Shown here: one piece after another, positions 25,468 through 33,571 of the stretch
Layout: every line of letters begins with the position of its first letter
Position numbering within the stretch: position 1 is the first letter of the stretch
NCBI GenBank assembly: GCA_020848905.1
Contig: JADLHG010000063.1
Location: 26,931-90,930, forward strand
DNA from: Deltaproteobacteria bacterium
Lineage (GTDB): Bacteria; Myxococcota_A; Polyangia; GCA-2747355; JADLHG01
Length of the DNA stretch: 64,000 nucleotides
Direction of reading: 5' to 3'
Notes under the pieces: model-generated
The model's input: the letters and a program-made list of their open reading frames with translations, nothing else
Told to the model about the DNA's origin: nothing
Database searches by the model: none
Made by a program: the position numbers and the translations under genes

Positions 25468-26312
25468 GCATCACCGCCGGAATCGACGTCGGCACCGGGG
25501 CCATCAAGGCCGTGGTGATGAAGGTCGGGGGGGGCAAGGAAGAGCTCCTCTCGCAGGTCAGCGCGCGCATCCGCAAGCGCGAGATCCACGCCGTGGTGGA
25601 GGAGGTCTTCCAGGCCGCGGTGCGCGAGTCGGCGGTCAAGACCATCGACTACATCGCGACCACCGGGGACGCCGAGGACGTGCCCTTCGCGAGCGGCCAC
25701 TTCTACGGCATGACCACGCACGCGCGCGGCGCGATCTTCCTCGACCCCAAGGCCACCGCGGTGCTGGACGTGGGGGCGCTCCACGGGCGCGCGGTGAAGA
25801 TGGACGCCCGCGGGCGCGTCTTGAACTACAAGATGACCAGCCAGTGCGCCTCGGGCTCGGGGCAGTTCCTCGAGAACATCGCGCGCTACCTGGGCGTCTC
25901 GCAGGCCGAGGTCGGGATGCTCTCGAAGCAGGCCCAGACGCCCGAGAAGGTCTCCTCGATCTGCGCCGTGCTGGCCGAGACCGACGTGATCAACATGGTC
26001 TCGCGCGGCATCTCGACCCCCGACATCCTGCGCGGGATTCACGAGAGCATGGCGGGGCGCTTCGCGCGGCTCCTCCGCTCGCTCGACGTGGAGGGGGTGG
26101 TGCTGGTCACCGGCGGACTGGCCTCGGACGAGGGCCTCATCGCCGCGACGCAGGACGCGCTCGACTCGGACAAGAAGGCCGCCGCACAGCCCGTGAAGGT
26201 GGAAGGGCATGCGCTCTCGATCTTCGCGGGGGCCATCGGCGCGGCGATCTGGGGGGCCTATCGCCTCGAGAAGGTCACGCTCGACGGCCCGGCCTGGCAG
26301 GCGGCGGCGTAG
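25464..26312 (+). CDS. bcrD: benzoyl-CoA reductase ATPase subunit D (BcrD/BzdQ)
   Basis: A 282-residue ASKHA ATPase, the shorter partner of BcrA. It has [13 protein letters not shown] at residues 6-18, [13 protein letters not shown] with the cluster Cys128, and [12 protein letters not shown] with Cys167. BcrA and BcrD form a heterodimer around one [4Fe-4S] cluster. The start overlaps bcrA (ATGA), and it is the last gene of the operon; a hairpin follows 15 nt after the stop. No ferredoxin, 2-oxoglutarate:ferredoxin oxidoreductase or 6-hydroxycyclohexenecarbonyl-CoA dehydrogenase gene follows here, unlike several known bcr/bzd operons. Confidence 0.92.
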   Translation: MSITAGIDVGTGAIKAVVMKVGGGKEELLSQVSARIRKREIHAVVEEVFQAAVRESAVKTIDYIATTGDAEDVPFASGHFYGMTTHARGAIFLDPKATAVLDVGALHGRAVKMDARGRVLNYKMTSQCASGSGQFLENIARYLGVSQAEVGMLSKQAQTPEKVSSICAVLAETDVINMVSRGISTPDILRGIHESMAGRFARLLRSLDVEGVVLVTGGLASDEGLIAATQDALDSDKKAAAQPVKVEGHALSIFAGAIGAAIWGAYRLEKVTLDGPAWQAAA

Positions 26313-26326
26313 GCGGGATGCCACAC

Positions 26327-26346
26327 CTGGGGTGAACGTTCCCCAG
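26327..26346 (+). terminator. possible transcription terminator after bcrD
   Basis: Arms CTGGGG (26327-26332) and CCCCAG (26341-26346) can pair across an 8-nt loop, 15 nt after the bcrD stop codon. There is no T-run after it, so an intrinsic terminator is not certain; it could also stabilise the operon mRNA at its 3' end. Confidence 0.35.
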
Positions 26347-26462
26347 CGCAGCAGGTTTGGCCACACGGCGCGCGGGGATCCCCTCGCGCAAGCCATCAAG
26401 ATCATTTCCCCGTACCTTCGGCATGCCCCTTGCTGTGGATCCCGGCATACCCGAGGTACTCG

Positions 26463-27809
26463 ATGTCTCGACCGGTGAGCTGTCGCTACGGCGGAGGGTG
26501 TGACCTCCCCGACCGGAAGAAGCGCCCGAGCGTGCTGCTCGCGCTGGCCGTTCTCCTCGCCGCCCTGGCTCCGGCGCGGCTCTCCGCGGCGCCCGACCTG
26601 CACGGTCAGGTCACGGCGGAGAGGAAGGCGCAGCTACGCGCCGAGCAGCTCCGACCCGAGCTGCGCTATGTCCGCACCGACGTGCTCGCGCGCGCGTACA
26701 TCTCGGCGCCGCTCACGATCAAGAACCGACAGGGCGAGGAGTTCACCATCGGTATCGTCGACCCGGGGAGCGCGGCGGTGGCGCGGCGCGTGAGCAACGT
26801 GCTCTCGCGATCGATCGACCTGGCGCGCTCCGGCGTCGGTGGGCACATCCCGGAGCCGATCGTCGACCGGGTGCAGGACGACATCACGAGCGTCAAGGCC
26901 GTGCAGAAGAAGTGGGCCGGCTACGGCCACCGCTTCGTCATCTCCCGCAAGTCCTCGCGGCGCCCCGGGGAGACCGAGGTCGTGGGGACCATCCTCGTGA
27001 CGAAGGACCACGAGACGATCCTCTTCATCTCCGCCCAGTACGATGACCTCGTGCCGGTCCGCGACGCCCGCGGCAAGCTCGAGCACTATCGCGACCAGAA
27101 GGGCCGCGCGGTCACGCAGCGCACCCTCGACGAGACCGTGGCGAGCGCGCTTTTGCCCCTCAAGGACTACAAGCCCGACCTCTTCCACCAGATCGCAAAC
27201 TTTGCATTTATTCCGGAGATTCGTGGCGGAGGGCTGGCACGGGAGGTGCTGAAGGCCGTCTCGCAGCTCATCGGCTCGGACGCGGCGGATCGCGCCGGCC
27301 GGCCGCTCTTTCCGCGGGGTGCGGCTCACGGCTTCTGGCAGATCGGCGAGCCCCCCTGGCAGGGACGCATGCGCCCGATGGGCTTTCTGGCCGACCCCTC
27401 CCAGCACGCCTACCTGCTGCCCACGGCGGCCACGGGTCCGGTCGCGCCGACCGGCACGATGCGGAATCGCACCTTCAACCGGTCGTGGAACGTGCTCGAG
27501 GAGTACTACCTGGCGATGCGGCTCTTGCTCCGCGGGGAAGGTAACGCCAGCGGACGACGGCTCAGCCCCAGGTTGAGGCGGAGATTCCACGAGCTATTGG
27601 CGACGCCGTCGATGCGTGCGGTCGCCGAGAGGCTTCAATCGCGGACGGACGCGGCCCAGATGGAGTCCGAGATCAAGCGCGCGGGGATCAAGTTCCCCAG
27701 ACGGCTCCCGAGGCTCGTCCTGCTCGCGACGAATGGCGAGGCCAAGCTGCAGTACAAGTACCTCCTGGCCACCTTCGACGACGTGTTGAAGTCCGAGAAG
27801 TCGAAGTAG
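26463..27809 (+). CDS. exported protein of unknown function with a GNAT-like segment
   Basis: A 448-residue protein. From ATG 26463 the N-terminus is a long basic lead (23 residues) before the hydrophobic core VLLALAVLLAALAPARLSAA, consistent with a signal peptide; an upstream in-frame Met at 26430 only lengthens the lead. Residues about 165-270 contain VVGTILVTKDHETILFI and, later, FAFIPEIRGGGLAREVLKAV, which resemble the beta4 strand and the acyl-CoA-binding loop of GNAT acyltransferases. That would be odd for an exported protein, so the match may be accidental. I do not recognise the family otherwise. A short A/T-rich patch occurs near 27195-27225. Confidence 0.5.
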   Translation: MSRPVSCRYGGGCDLPDRKKRPSVLLALAVLLAALAPARLSAAPDLHGQVTAERKAQLRAEQLRPELRYVRTDVLARAYISAPLTIKNRQGEEFTIGIVDPGSAAVARRVSNVLSRSIDLARSGVGGHIPEPIVDRVQDDITSVKAVQKKWAGYGHRFVISRKSSRRPGETEVVGTILVTKDHETILFISAQYDDLVPVRDARGKLEHYRDQKGRAVTQRTLDETVASALLPLKDYKPDLFHQIANFAFIPEIRGGGLAREVLKAVSQLIGSDAADRAGRPLFPRGAAHGFWQIGEPPWQGRMRPMGFLADPSQHAYLLPTAATGPVAPTGTMRNRTFNRSWNVLEEYYLAMRLLLRGEGNASGRRLSPRLRRRFHELLATPSMRAVAERLQSRTDAAQMESEIKRAGIKFPRRLPRLVLLATNGEAKLQYKYLLATFDDVLKSEKSK

Positions 27810-27812
27810 CGC

Positions 27813-29483
27813 GTGCACGACCGGCGGCCTGGAGTATTCGAGTGCTCGAAGGGGAGCGCGAGGGCGCTCGTCGCCGGCGTGCTGTTCCTCGGGGCGTGCA
27901 CGAGCACGACCGCAGTCCCGACGGGTGATGACGGGGGCGTCGTCGACGGTGGCTCGGTGCCAGGCGGGGACCTGCGCACGGCCGGAGAAGGTGGGGCGAC
28001 CGAGGCCGGTGGTGGCTCGGGCGACGGGTCGTCGCTCCCGGCGGGAGATGGCGGCGCGGCCCCCGGGACCGACGCTCGCCGGCGGGACGGGGCGGCGGGC
28101 GGCGATCGGGGAACCGTGGCGCCGGGCTCCTGCGCACAGACGACGCCTGCCTCGCCCGGGACCTCGGGGCGGCAGCTCTACGTCGCCCCGACGGGCAACG
28201 ACAGCACGGGCGACGGTTCGCAGCAAAAGCCTCTGCGCACACTCCCTGCGGCCGGTAGCCGCGCCAAGCCCGGCGATACGATCTATCTACGTGGCGGCAC
28301 CTATGCCGGCACGTCGTGGCGCTTCACGGCCGTGGGCACGGCCGCGCAACCCATCGTGGTCCTGCCCTACGCCGGGGAGAAGGTCGTCCTCTCCGGGCGC
28401 GGGGCGAGCATCGCCGAGAACGACGCGATCCTGACCATCGCGAGCTCCTCGCACGTGGTCTTCGACGGCTTCGAGCTGACGGAGTCCACGGGCCGCGGGC
28501 TCTCGGTGTACGAATCGGACCACGTGGCGATTCGGCGCTGCGTGATCCACGCCATCAAGTTCCGCGCGCTCGGGGGAGCGGGCAGCGACGTGGCCTTCGA
28601 AGGCAACGAGGTCTACGACGCGGCTACCGCGAACACGAGCGGCTCCTACGGCGGCGGCGGCTGGCCCGGGTGCGTGCAGCTCGCCCGCCGCAAGGACGGC
28701 TCGCGCTCGACGAGCATGAGCTTCGTGAACAACCACATCCACGACTGCTGGGGCGAGTGCCTGATCCCTTCCTTCGTCGACGGTCTCGTCGTCCGCGGCA
28801 ACCGCGTCCACGACTGCTACAGCGTGAACGTCTACGTGGGTCACGTGCGCCGCGCGGTGATCGATCGCAACATCGTCTACACCACGACCGCCAAGTACGA
28901 CCGCGTGGACAACGGCCAGACGGCGACGGGCATCCACCTCGCGCTCGAGTACTACAGTGGCGCGCCGGCCGTGCCCCTCGAGGAGATCGTGATCTCGAAC
29001 AACCTCGTGCTCGGCACGGGCTCGGGGATCGGCTACTGGAGCGACCCCCAGAACAAGTCCCCCACGAACACGTACAAGAACGTGCAGCTCCTCTACAACG
29101 TGGTGATGGGGGCCAAGGGGGTGGCGATGCGCTTCCGCCCCGTGGCGAGCGGGGCGACGGCCCCGAGCGGGTGCGTGGCCCAGAACAACATCTTCTACGC
29201 CGGACAGAACGGCAGCACCCTCGAGGTGGGAAACCCGACGGGCTGGAGCTTCGCGAGCAACGACTTCCCGAACGGCGTGCCGCAGCTCGCCTCCGCGCCG
29301 GGAAACTTCGCCGCGGACCCGCAGTTCGTGAGCCCCGTGAAGGGGGGGCCCGCGGAGGGCTTCAAGGTGAAGAGCAGCTCTCCGTGCCGTGGGGCGGGCT
29401 CACCTTCGAGCGCGGCAGGGAGCGACTACTTCTGCACCGCCCGAAGCGCGAGCAAGCCGACGGTGGGGCTGCACGAGCTCTGA
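27813..29483 (+). CDS. right-handed beta-helix lipoprotein
   Basis: A 556-residue protein starting at GTG 27813, four nt after the previous stop. A lipobox (FLGAC) lies near residue 29, followed by about 75 residues of a Gly/Asp/Ala-rich linker. The rest (from YVAPTGNDSTGDGSQQKPLRTL, a signature of DUF1565/pectate-lyase-like repeats) forms parallel beta-helix coils such as HVVFDGFELTESTGRGLSVYESDHVAIRRCVIHAI. Proteins of this type bind or cleave polysaccharides; catalytic residues cannot be assigned by eye. It should be on the outer surface. A second, divergent member of the fold is encoded at 34510-35985. Confidence 0.75.
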   Translation: MHDRRPGVFECSKGSARALVAGVLFLGACTSTTAVPTGDDGGVVDGGSVPGGDLRTAGEGGATEAGGGSGDGSSLPAGDGGAAPGTDARRRDGAAGGDRGTVAPGSCAQTTPASPGTSGRQLYVAPTGNDSTGDGSQQKPLRTLPAAGSRAKPGDTIYLRGGTYAGTSWRFTAVGTAAQPIVVLPYAGEKVVLSGRGASIAENDAILTIASSSHVVFDGFELTESTGRGLSVYESDHVAIRRCVIHAIKFRALGGAGSDVAFEGNEVYDAATANTSGSYGGGGWPGCVQLARRKDGSRSTSMSFVNNHIHDCWGECLIPSFVDGLVVRGNRVHDCYSVNVYVGHVRRAVIDRNIVYTTTAKYDRVDNGQTATGIHLALEYYSGAPAVPLEEIVISNNLVLGTGSGIGYWSDPQNKSPTNTYKNVQLLYNVVMGAKGVAMRFRPVASGATAPSGCVAQNNIFYAGQNGSTLEVGNPTGWSFASNDFPNGVPQLASAPGNFAADPQFVSPVKGGPAEGFKVKSSSPCRGAGSPSSAAGSDYFCTARSASKPTVGLHEL

Positions 29484-29515
29484 GCGCGCGACCCGCGTCC
29501 GTGCGCCGCCGCCGG

Positions 29516-29923
29516 TCAGCGCGGTCGCCGCGGCCGCCGGGGTCCTTCCAGTGCATCCACGATCGCGCCGAGCACGCTGAGTCCTCCGACGGCACCCCAG
29601 AAGAGCGCGCCGTCGGCGTTGCCGGCCTGCTGGGCCGAATGCATGAAGAGGAAGCTCGTCGCTGCCGTGACCGCGGCGAAGGCCTGATACAGGCCCCCGC
29701 GCGAGGCGCCGAGGCGCGGGCGGTGCTCCTGTATTCCTCGCCAGGCGCGCGAGGCGAGCTCGGTCGCGCGGTGCTCCAGCTGCTGTCGGAATCCTGAGCG
29801 CTGCCCGAGCGGGCTCGGCTGGCGGGGGCGCCGCTCGAGAGCCGATGCTTGCGGCAGAGCCATCGCGAGCCACAGCGTTCCGACCAGAGTGGCGCATCCC
29901 AGGCGCGTCATCCACGAAGTCAT
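29516..29923 (-). CDS. small exported or membrane protein, paralogue of the gene at 30681
   Basis: A 135-residue protein. ATG 29923 follows a GGAGGAG site and starts a signal-type segment (MTSWMTRLGCATLVGTLWLAMALPQASA). The mature part has a basic, Gln/Arg-rich stretch (GQRSGFRQQLEHRATELASRAWRGIQEHRPRLGASRGGLYQAFAA), then a hydrophobic segment of about 35 residues, and ends in RPRRPR. It matches the protein at 30681-31082 in order, spacing and many residues (GFRQ, W-GIQE, PRL-R-GG-YQAFAA, a Gly-rich hydrophobic end). The two flank yidD. Function is unknown; membrane association is likely from the hydrophobic segment. Confidence 0.6.
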   Translation of the reverse strand: MTSWMTRLGCATLVGTLWLAMALPQASALERRPRQPSPLGQRSGFRQQLEHRATELASRAWRGIQEHRPRLGASRGGLYQAFAAVTAATSFLFMHSAQQAGNADGALFWGAVGGLSVLGAIVDALEGPRRPRRPR

Positions 29924-30199
29924 CTGCTCCTCCGCGCGATCGTCGGTGCGTCTCCGAGGCCGATGCAGCGTGCGGCGAGCTCGGCGGCGCGTCGTGCGCC
30001 CCTGGTGCAACCTTCAGTCCACAGTCGACCCGACGGGCGAGAAGGTGCGCGAGTCGGCGAGAAGATTCGAAAAGGCCAACGCGCAGCGTGCGCCGACCCA
30101 GGGCGAAGAGCTCGTGGAGGCTGTCGATCCTGGTGACCGGGGTGGCCGGATTGGCCAGTCGAGTGGCCGGCGAAGTCAGCTCGAGGGTCGGGCGGGAGG

Positions 30200-30655
30200 T
30201 CAGTCGTAGCGGCGTTTGAGCGGGGGCAGCTTGAACGGCGTCGGCACCGGGTCGTGGCCTCCGTCGGTCAGGCTGCTACAGCGCATCACGCGCCAGGCCG
30301 CGAGCAGACAGCCCTTGAGCGGCCCGTGCGCGCGGATGGCCTCGAAGCCGTAGTGCGAGCAGCTCGGCTCGAACTTGCACGAGATGACCCCGGGCGGCAG
30401 CTTGGCCAAGGCGCGCGAGAGGGTGAGCTGATAGAGCCGGATCGCGCCCATGAGGAGCGTGCCGGGCAGCTTCGCCGGGCGGAAGTCGGGCTTCCAAGGT
30501 GGCAGGGGCGCCGGCTCGCGTCGATGCCCGTGCCCCCTTTCTGTCTCGGCGCTCGGGGCACCCGCTCCCCCGCGGCCCGCCGCTCGCACTGCGCTGGGCA
30601 CACCCATCGCGAGCAGCGTGAGCGCGAGCATCAGGGCGTTGCGAAGCGAGCGCAT
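30200..30655 (-). CDS. yidD: YidD-like membrane protein insertion factor with an N-terminal export-like extension
   Basis: A 151-residue protein. The last 85 residues match YidD (the DUF37/haemolytic family): AIRLYQLTLSRALAKLPPGVISCKFEPSCSHYGFEAIRAHGPLKGCLLAAWRVMRCSSLTDGGHDPVP, with the conserved C-x4-C-SHY, the EAI-HG-KG block and the RC-GG-DPVP end. YidD aids insertion of proteins by YidC. Typical YidD proteins are about 80-100 residues, so the 60-residue N-terminal part (MRSLRNALMLALTLLAMGVPSAVRAA, then a linker) is unusual and looks like a signal peptide. ATG 30655 has a TTGGAGAG site; a TTG 12 nt upstream is less likely. No rnpA, rpmH or yidC is near, so this is a stand-alone copy between two paralogous membrane proteins. 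Confidence 0.8.
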   Translation of the reverse strand: MRSLRNALMLALTLLAMGVPSAVRAAGRGGAGAPSAETERGHGHRREPAPLPPWKPDFRPAKLPGTLLMGAIRLYQLTLSRALAKLPPGVISCKFEPSCSHYGFEAIRAHGPLKGCLLAAWRVMRCSSLTDGGHDPVPTPFKLPPLKRRYD

Positions 30656-30680
30656 GGGGCTCTCCAAGAGGGTGCTCCAC

Positions 30681-31082
30681 CTAGTAGCGGCGCGGACGCG
30701 AACTCTCGGAGGCGACGTCGCTCACGAGGCCGACGAGGTTGAGGATGCCGAGCGTGCCCCAAATGATCTGCCCGGTGCTGTCCTGCGCGTTCAGCGCCTG
30801 GGCGAAATTGATGCCGCTGATCACGGTGCCCGCCGCGGCGAACGCCTGATAGCAGCCGCCGAGCGACCGGGCGAGTCGCGGGTTGCGCTCCTGAACCCCC
30901 TGCCAGCGCTGCTGGGCCCACTTCTGCACGCCCTGGCCGATGCGCTGACGGAAGCCCTGCTGTTGCCCGATCTGCTGCTGCCGCTGCTGCCGCTCGAAGG
31001 CGAGCGCGTTGGGCGCGGCCACCGTCAGCACCATCATCCCCGCCACCGTCGCGGCCAGCACACTCGTCATCAGCTTCGACAT
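30681..31082 (-). CDS. small exported or membrane protein, paralogue of the gene at 29516
   Basis: A 133-residue protein. ATG 31082 follows a GAGGAG site and begins a signal-type segment ending in ALA-F. A Gln/Arg-rich basic stretch follows (FERQQRQQQIGQQQGFRQRIGQGVQKWAQQRWQGVQERNPRLARSLGGCYQAFAAAGTV), then a hydrophobic C-terminal region with Gly and Leu and a short basic tail. It aligns over most of its length with the protein at 29516-29923. It is 25 nt upstream of yidD on the same strand, so yidD and both paralogues could form one operon. Function is unknown; a link to membrane protein insertion or assembly is suggested only by position. Confidence 0.6.
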   Translation of the reverse strand: MSKLMTSVLAATVAGMMVLTVAAPNALAFERQQRQQQIGQQQGFRQRIGQGVQKWAQQRWQGVQERNPRLARSLGGCYQAFAAAGTVISGINFAQALNAQDSTGQIIWGTLGILNLVGLVSDVASESSRPRRY

Positions 31083-31445
31083 GACACGCTCCTCCTCTTG
31101 GTGGGCGCTCGCCCAGTTCTCGTTTCGTCTACATGCGCCGCGCGATGCGATGCGCGGCGGAAGGCCCCGATTGCAACGGCGGGGCCAACGGAAGTTGGGA
31201 GAAGCCAAGGTGCCGACCTCGCGACCGAAGCGCCGTCTGCGCGGGGCGCGGCGGCGCGAGTTCGTCGCGCAGCGCTTGACCGGCATTCGGAAGGAGAGGC
31301 GACCCAATCGGCCAGGCTGGCCGATTGCGCCACCCTGGTCCGCCTGCCAGCCAGCCCCGGCGGTCGTAGATCGTGAATATCTCTGCGATCGAGTGTGGCG
31401 TGGGGTTTGCTCGTGTCTGCCCTGCTGGCCGTGTGAGGAAGCCCC
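31083..31445. promoter_or_regulatory. divergent intergenic region with a long palindrome
   Basis: This 363-nt region lies between the divergent starts at 31082 and 31446. I see no gene in it. Its main feature is the 23-nt inverted repeat at 31305-31327, described separately. Promoters for both directions should be here but no convincing -35/-10 pair was found; the region is GC-rich, with a modest AT-rich stretch near 31369-31385. Confidence 0.4.
31305..31327. repeat. 23-nt near-perfect palindrome (11-nt arms, 1-nt centre)
   Basis: Arms CAATCGGCCAG (31305-31315) and CTGGCCGATTG (31317-31327) are exact reverse complements around a single G. It lies about 120 nt upstream of the start at 31446 and 223 nt upstream of the start at 31082. 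The length and symmetry suggest a dimeric-protein binding site. A strong hairpin in RNA is unlikely because the centre has only one base. The binding protein is unknown. Confidence 0.6.
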
Positions 31446-32177
31446 ATGCTGCGCGTGCGTGCCCTGAGCTCGATGGTTCTGCTGGCTGCCGTGCTCTGTC
31501 AGGCGCCGCCGGCGCTGGCGGAGGAGCGCGCCACGGGCTCGTTCTTCGACCGCCTCTGCGAGCGCTTCGAGCCTCAGGGGAAGGTCGGCCGCTTCTTCTT
31601 CCTGCTGAGTGAGGGCTTCTTGCGTAGCACCTTCGGTGCGTGGCCGCGCCGGGCCGTGGAGGTGGAAGAACCGTTCCGGCCGCAGGACCGCGCTCTGCTG
31701 GGCAAGGCGACGACCTTCGAGATCGGCATCTGGGAGGCGCTCGACGCCTCGGGGCGCGCGCTCCATACCGTGCCGGTCACGAGCTATCGGCCGGAGAACA
31801 AGCTCTCCTGGGTGCGGTCCTTCAACGCGATCCAGGCGGCGGACCTGGAGCAGACGGCCGACCAGCTCATCGCTGCGCTGCGCGGTGCGAGCGCCGAGGT
31901 CGCGACGATCCGCTACACCCACTACCATGGCCCCTTCTCCCTCGGGAATCCGTCGCGCTTCTCGTCGCTCGGCGACAAGCGGCAGAGCCACACGATTCGC
32001 GACTACTTCGCCCGCAAGGGGGTGAAGGGCGTGCGCTACGAGATGGGACTCCTCTACCGCGGCCGCTCCGGGCACGAGGGAAAGCGCCTCGTGCGCCTGC
32101 CCGAGAGCCCGCTGCCGTGGGGCGAGGCGAATCCGTTCGGGGGCCCCGTGGGCGCGTCGCCGTCGACAAAGCGCTAG
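31446..32177 (+). CDS. exported protein of unknown function
   Basis: A 243-residue protein with a clear signal peptide (MLRVRALSSMVLLAAVLCQAPPALA, cleaved after ALA). The mature part has no lipobox and a mixed alpha/beta composition; segments such as FFDRLCERFEPQGKVGRFFFLLSEGFLRSTFG and THYHGPFSLGNPSRFSSLGDKRQSHTI stand out, but I recognise no family. A His-rich segment (THYHG) could bind a metal. It ends 20 nt before tnaA on the same strand and might share its transcript. The upstream region has the long palindrome at 31305-31327. Confidence 0.55.
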   Translation: MLRVRALSSMVLLAAVLCQAPPALAEERATGSFFDRLCERFEPQGKVGRFFFLLSEGFLRSTFGAWPRRAVEVEEPFRPQDRALLGKATTFEIGIWEALDASGRALHTVPVTSYRPENKLSWVRSFNAIQAADLEQTADQLIAALRGASAEVATIRYTHYHGPFSLGNPSRFSSLGDKRQSHTIRDYFARKGVKGVRYEMGLLYRGRSGHEGKRLVRLPESPLPWGEANPFGGPVGASPSTKR

Positions 32178-32197
32178 GTCGGCGCTATGACCGCTCC

Positions 32198-33571
32198 ATG
32201 AAGACCATCATCGAGCCCTTCCGGGTCAAGGTCGTCGAGCCGATCCGCATGACCTCGCGCGCCGAACGCGAGGCCATCGTCGCCGCGGCGAAGTACAACC
32301 TGTTCCAGGTGCGCGCCGAGGACGTGATCGTCGACCTGCTGACGGATAGCGGGACCTCCGCCATGAGTGCGGCCCAGTGGGGGGCGCTCTTTCAGGGCGA
32401 CGAGAGCTACGCCGGTGCGAGGAGCTTCTACCGCTTCCAGGCGGTCATCCGCGAGCTCACGGGCTTCGAGCACATCATTCCCACGCACCAGGGGCGGGCC
32501 GCGGAACGCATTCTGTTCTCGGTGATGGCGGGGCCGGGCAAGGTCGTGCCCAACAACACGCACTTCGACACCACGCGCGCCAACGTGGAGGCCGTCGGCG
32601 CGGTGGCGCTCGACCTGCCGTGCGAGGAGGCGCGAGACCTCGGCTCGCAGGCGCCCTTCAAGGGCGACGTGGACCTTGCGGGCCTGGCGCGCTGCCTCGA
32701 GGAGAACCCGGGGCGCGTGCCGCTCGTGATGGTCACGGTGACCAACAACTCCGGTGGTGGGCAGCCGGTGTCGCTCGCGAACCTGCGGGCGGTGCGCGAG
32801 CTCTGCACGAAGCACGGCGTGCCGCTCTACCTGGACGCGGCGCGCTTCGCCGAGAACGCCTATCTGATCAAGCTGCGCGAGCCGGGGCAGGCGGGGCGCT
32901 CGGCGCGCGAGATCGCCCGGGAGATGTTTCGCCTCTGCGACGGGGCCACGATGAGCGCCAAGAAGGACGCGCTCGTGAACATCGGCGGCTTCGTGGCCAC
33001 CAACGACGGGGACGTCGCCGCGCAGATGCGCAACGTGCTCATCCTCACGGAAGGGTTTCCGACCTACGGCGGGATGGCGGGGCGGGACCTCGAGGCGATC
33101 GCAGTAGGTCTCGACGAGATTCTCGACGAGGACTACCTGAACTACCGCTTCGCCAGCACGCGCTACCTGGGGCAGCACCTGACGGAGATGGGCATTCCGC
33201 TGATGCAGCCGGTGGGGGGGCACGCGATCTACATCGACGCGCGCCGCATGCTGCCGCACATCCCGCCGCTCGAGTACCCCGGGCAATCCCTGGCGGTGGC
33301 CACCTACGTGGAGGGGGGCGTGCGCAGCGTGGAGGTCGGGAGCGTGATGTTCGGCCGACGCGACGAAGCGACCGGCGCCGAGACCGCTGCCCCGCGGGAC
33401 CTCGTACGCCTGGCGATCCCGCGGCGGGTCTACACGCAGAGCCACATCGACTACGTGGTGGAGGTGATGCAGGAGGTCCATCGGCGCAAGGAGTTCTTGC
33501 GCGGGATGCGCATCGCCTGGCAGCCCCCCGCGCTGCGCCACTTCTCGGCCCACTTCGAACCGCTGACCTGA
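32198..33571 (+). CDS. tnaA: tryptophanase
   Basis: A 457-residue PLP enzyme that cleaves L-tryptophan to indole, pyruvate and ammonia. The N-terminal EPFRVKVVEPIRMTSRAEREAI and LTDSGTSAMS, the LDAARFAENAYLIK segment, and the PLP-lysine loop MSAKKDALVNIGGF (Lys256) are those of the tryptophanase/tyrosine phenol-lyase family. At the discriminating site the sequence reads SVEVGS, where tyrosine phenol-lyase has an Arg (SMERG), and the C-terminus has RHFSAHF where phenol-lyase has RFFTARF. I therefore favour tryptophanase. No tnaC leader or tnaB transporter is adjacent. Start ATG 32198. Confidence 0.85.
   Translation: MKTIIEPFRVKVVEPIRMTSRAEREAIVAAAKYNLFQVRAEDVIVDLLTDSGTSAMSAAQWGALFQGDESYAGARSFYRFQAVIRELTGFEHIIPTHQGRAAERILFSVMAGPGKVVPNNTHFDTTRANVEAVGAVALDLPCEEARDLGSQAPFKGDVDLAGLARCLEENPGRVPLVMVTVTNNSGGGQPVSLANLRAVRELCTKHGVPLYLDAARFAENAYLIKLREPGQAGRSAREIAREMFRLCDGATMSAKKDALVNIGGFVATNDGDVAAQMRNVLILTEGFPTYGGMAGRDLEAIAVGLDEILDEDYLNYRFASTRYLGQHLTEMGIPLMQPVGGHAIYIDARRMLPHIPPLEYPGQSLAVATYVEGGVRSVEVGSVMFGRRDEATGAETAAPRDLVRLAIPRRVYTQSHIDYVVEVMQEVHRRKEFLRGMRIAWQPPALRHFSAHFEPLT

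Noticed and set aside
27235..27250. TGGCACGGGAGGTGCT, a sigma-54-like -24/-12 pattern
   Set aside because: It lies deep inside a coding sequence with no start codon downstream, showing that such patterns arise by chance in this DNA. This also lowers confidence in the site at 39449.
32198..33571. Tyrosine phenol-lyase instead of tryptophanase
   Set aside because: The discriminating Arg of phenol-lyase (SMERG) is replaced by SVEVGS, and the end reads RHFSAHF where phenol-lyase has RFFTARF.
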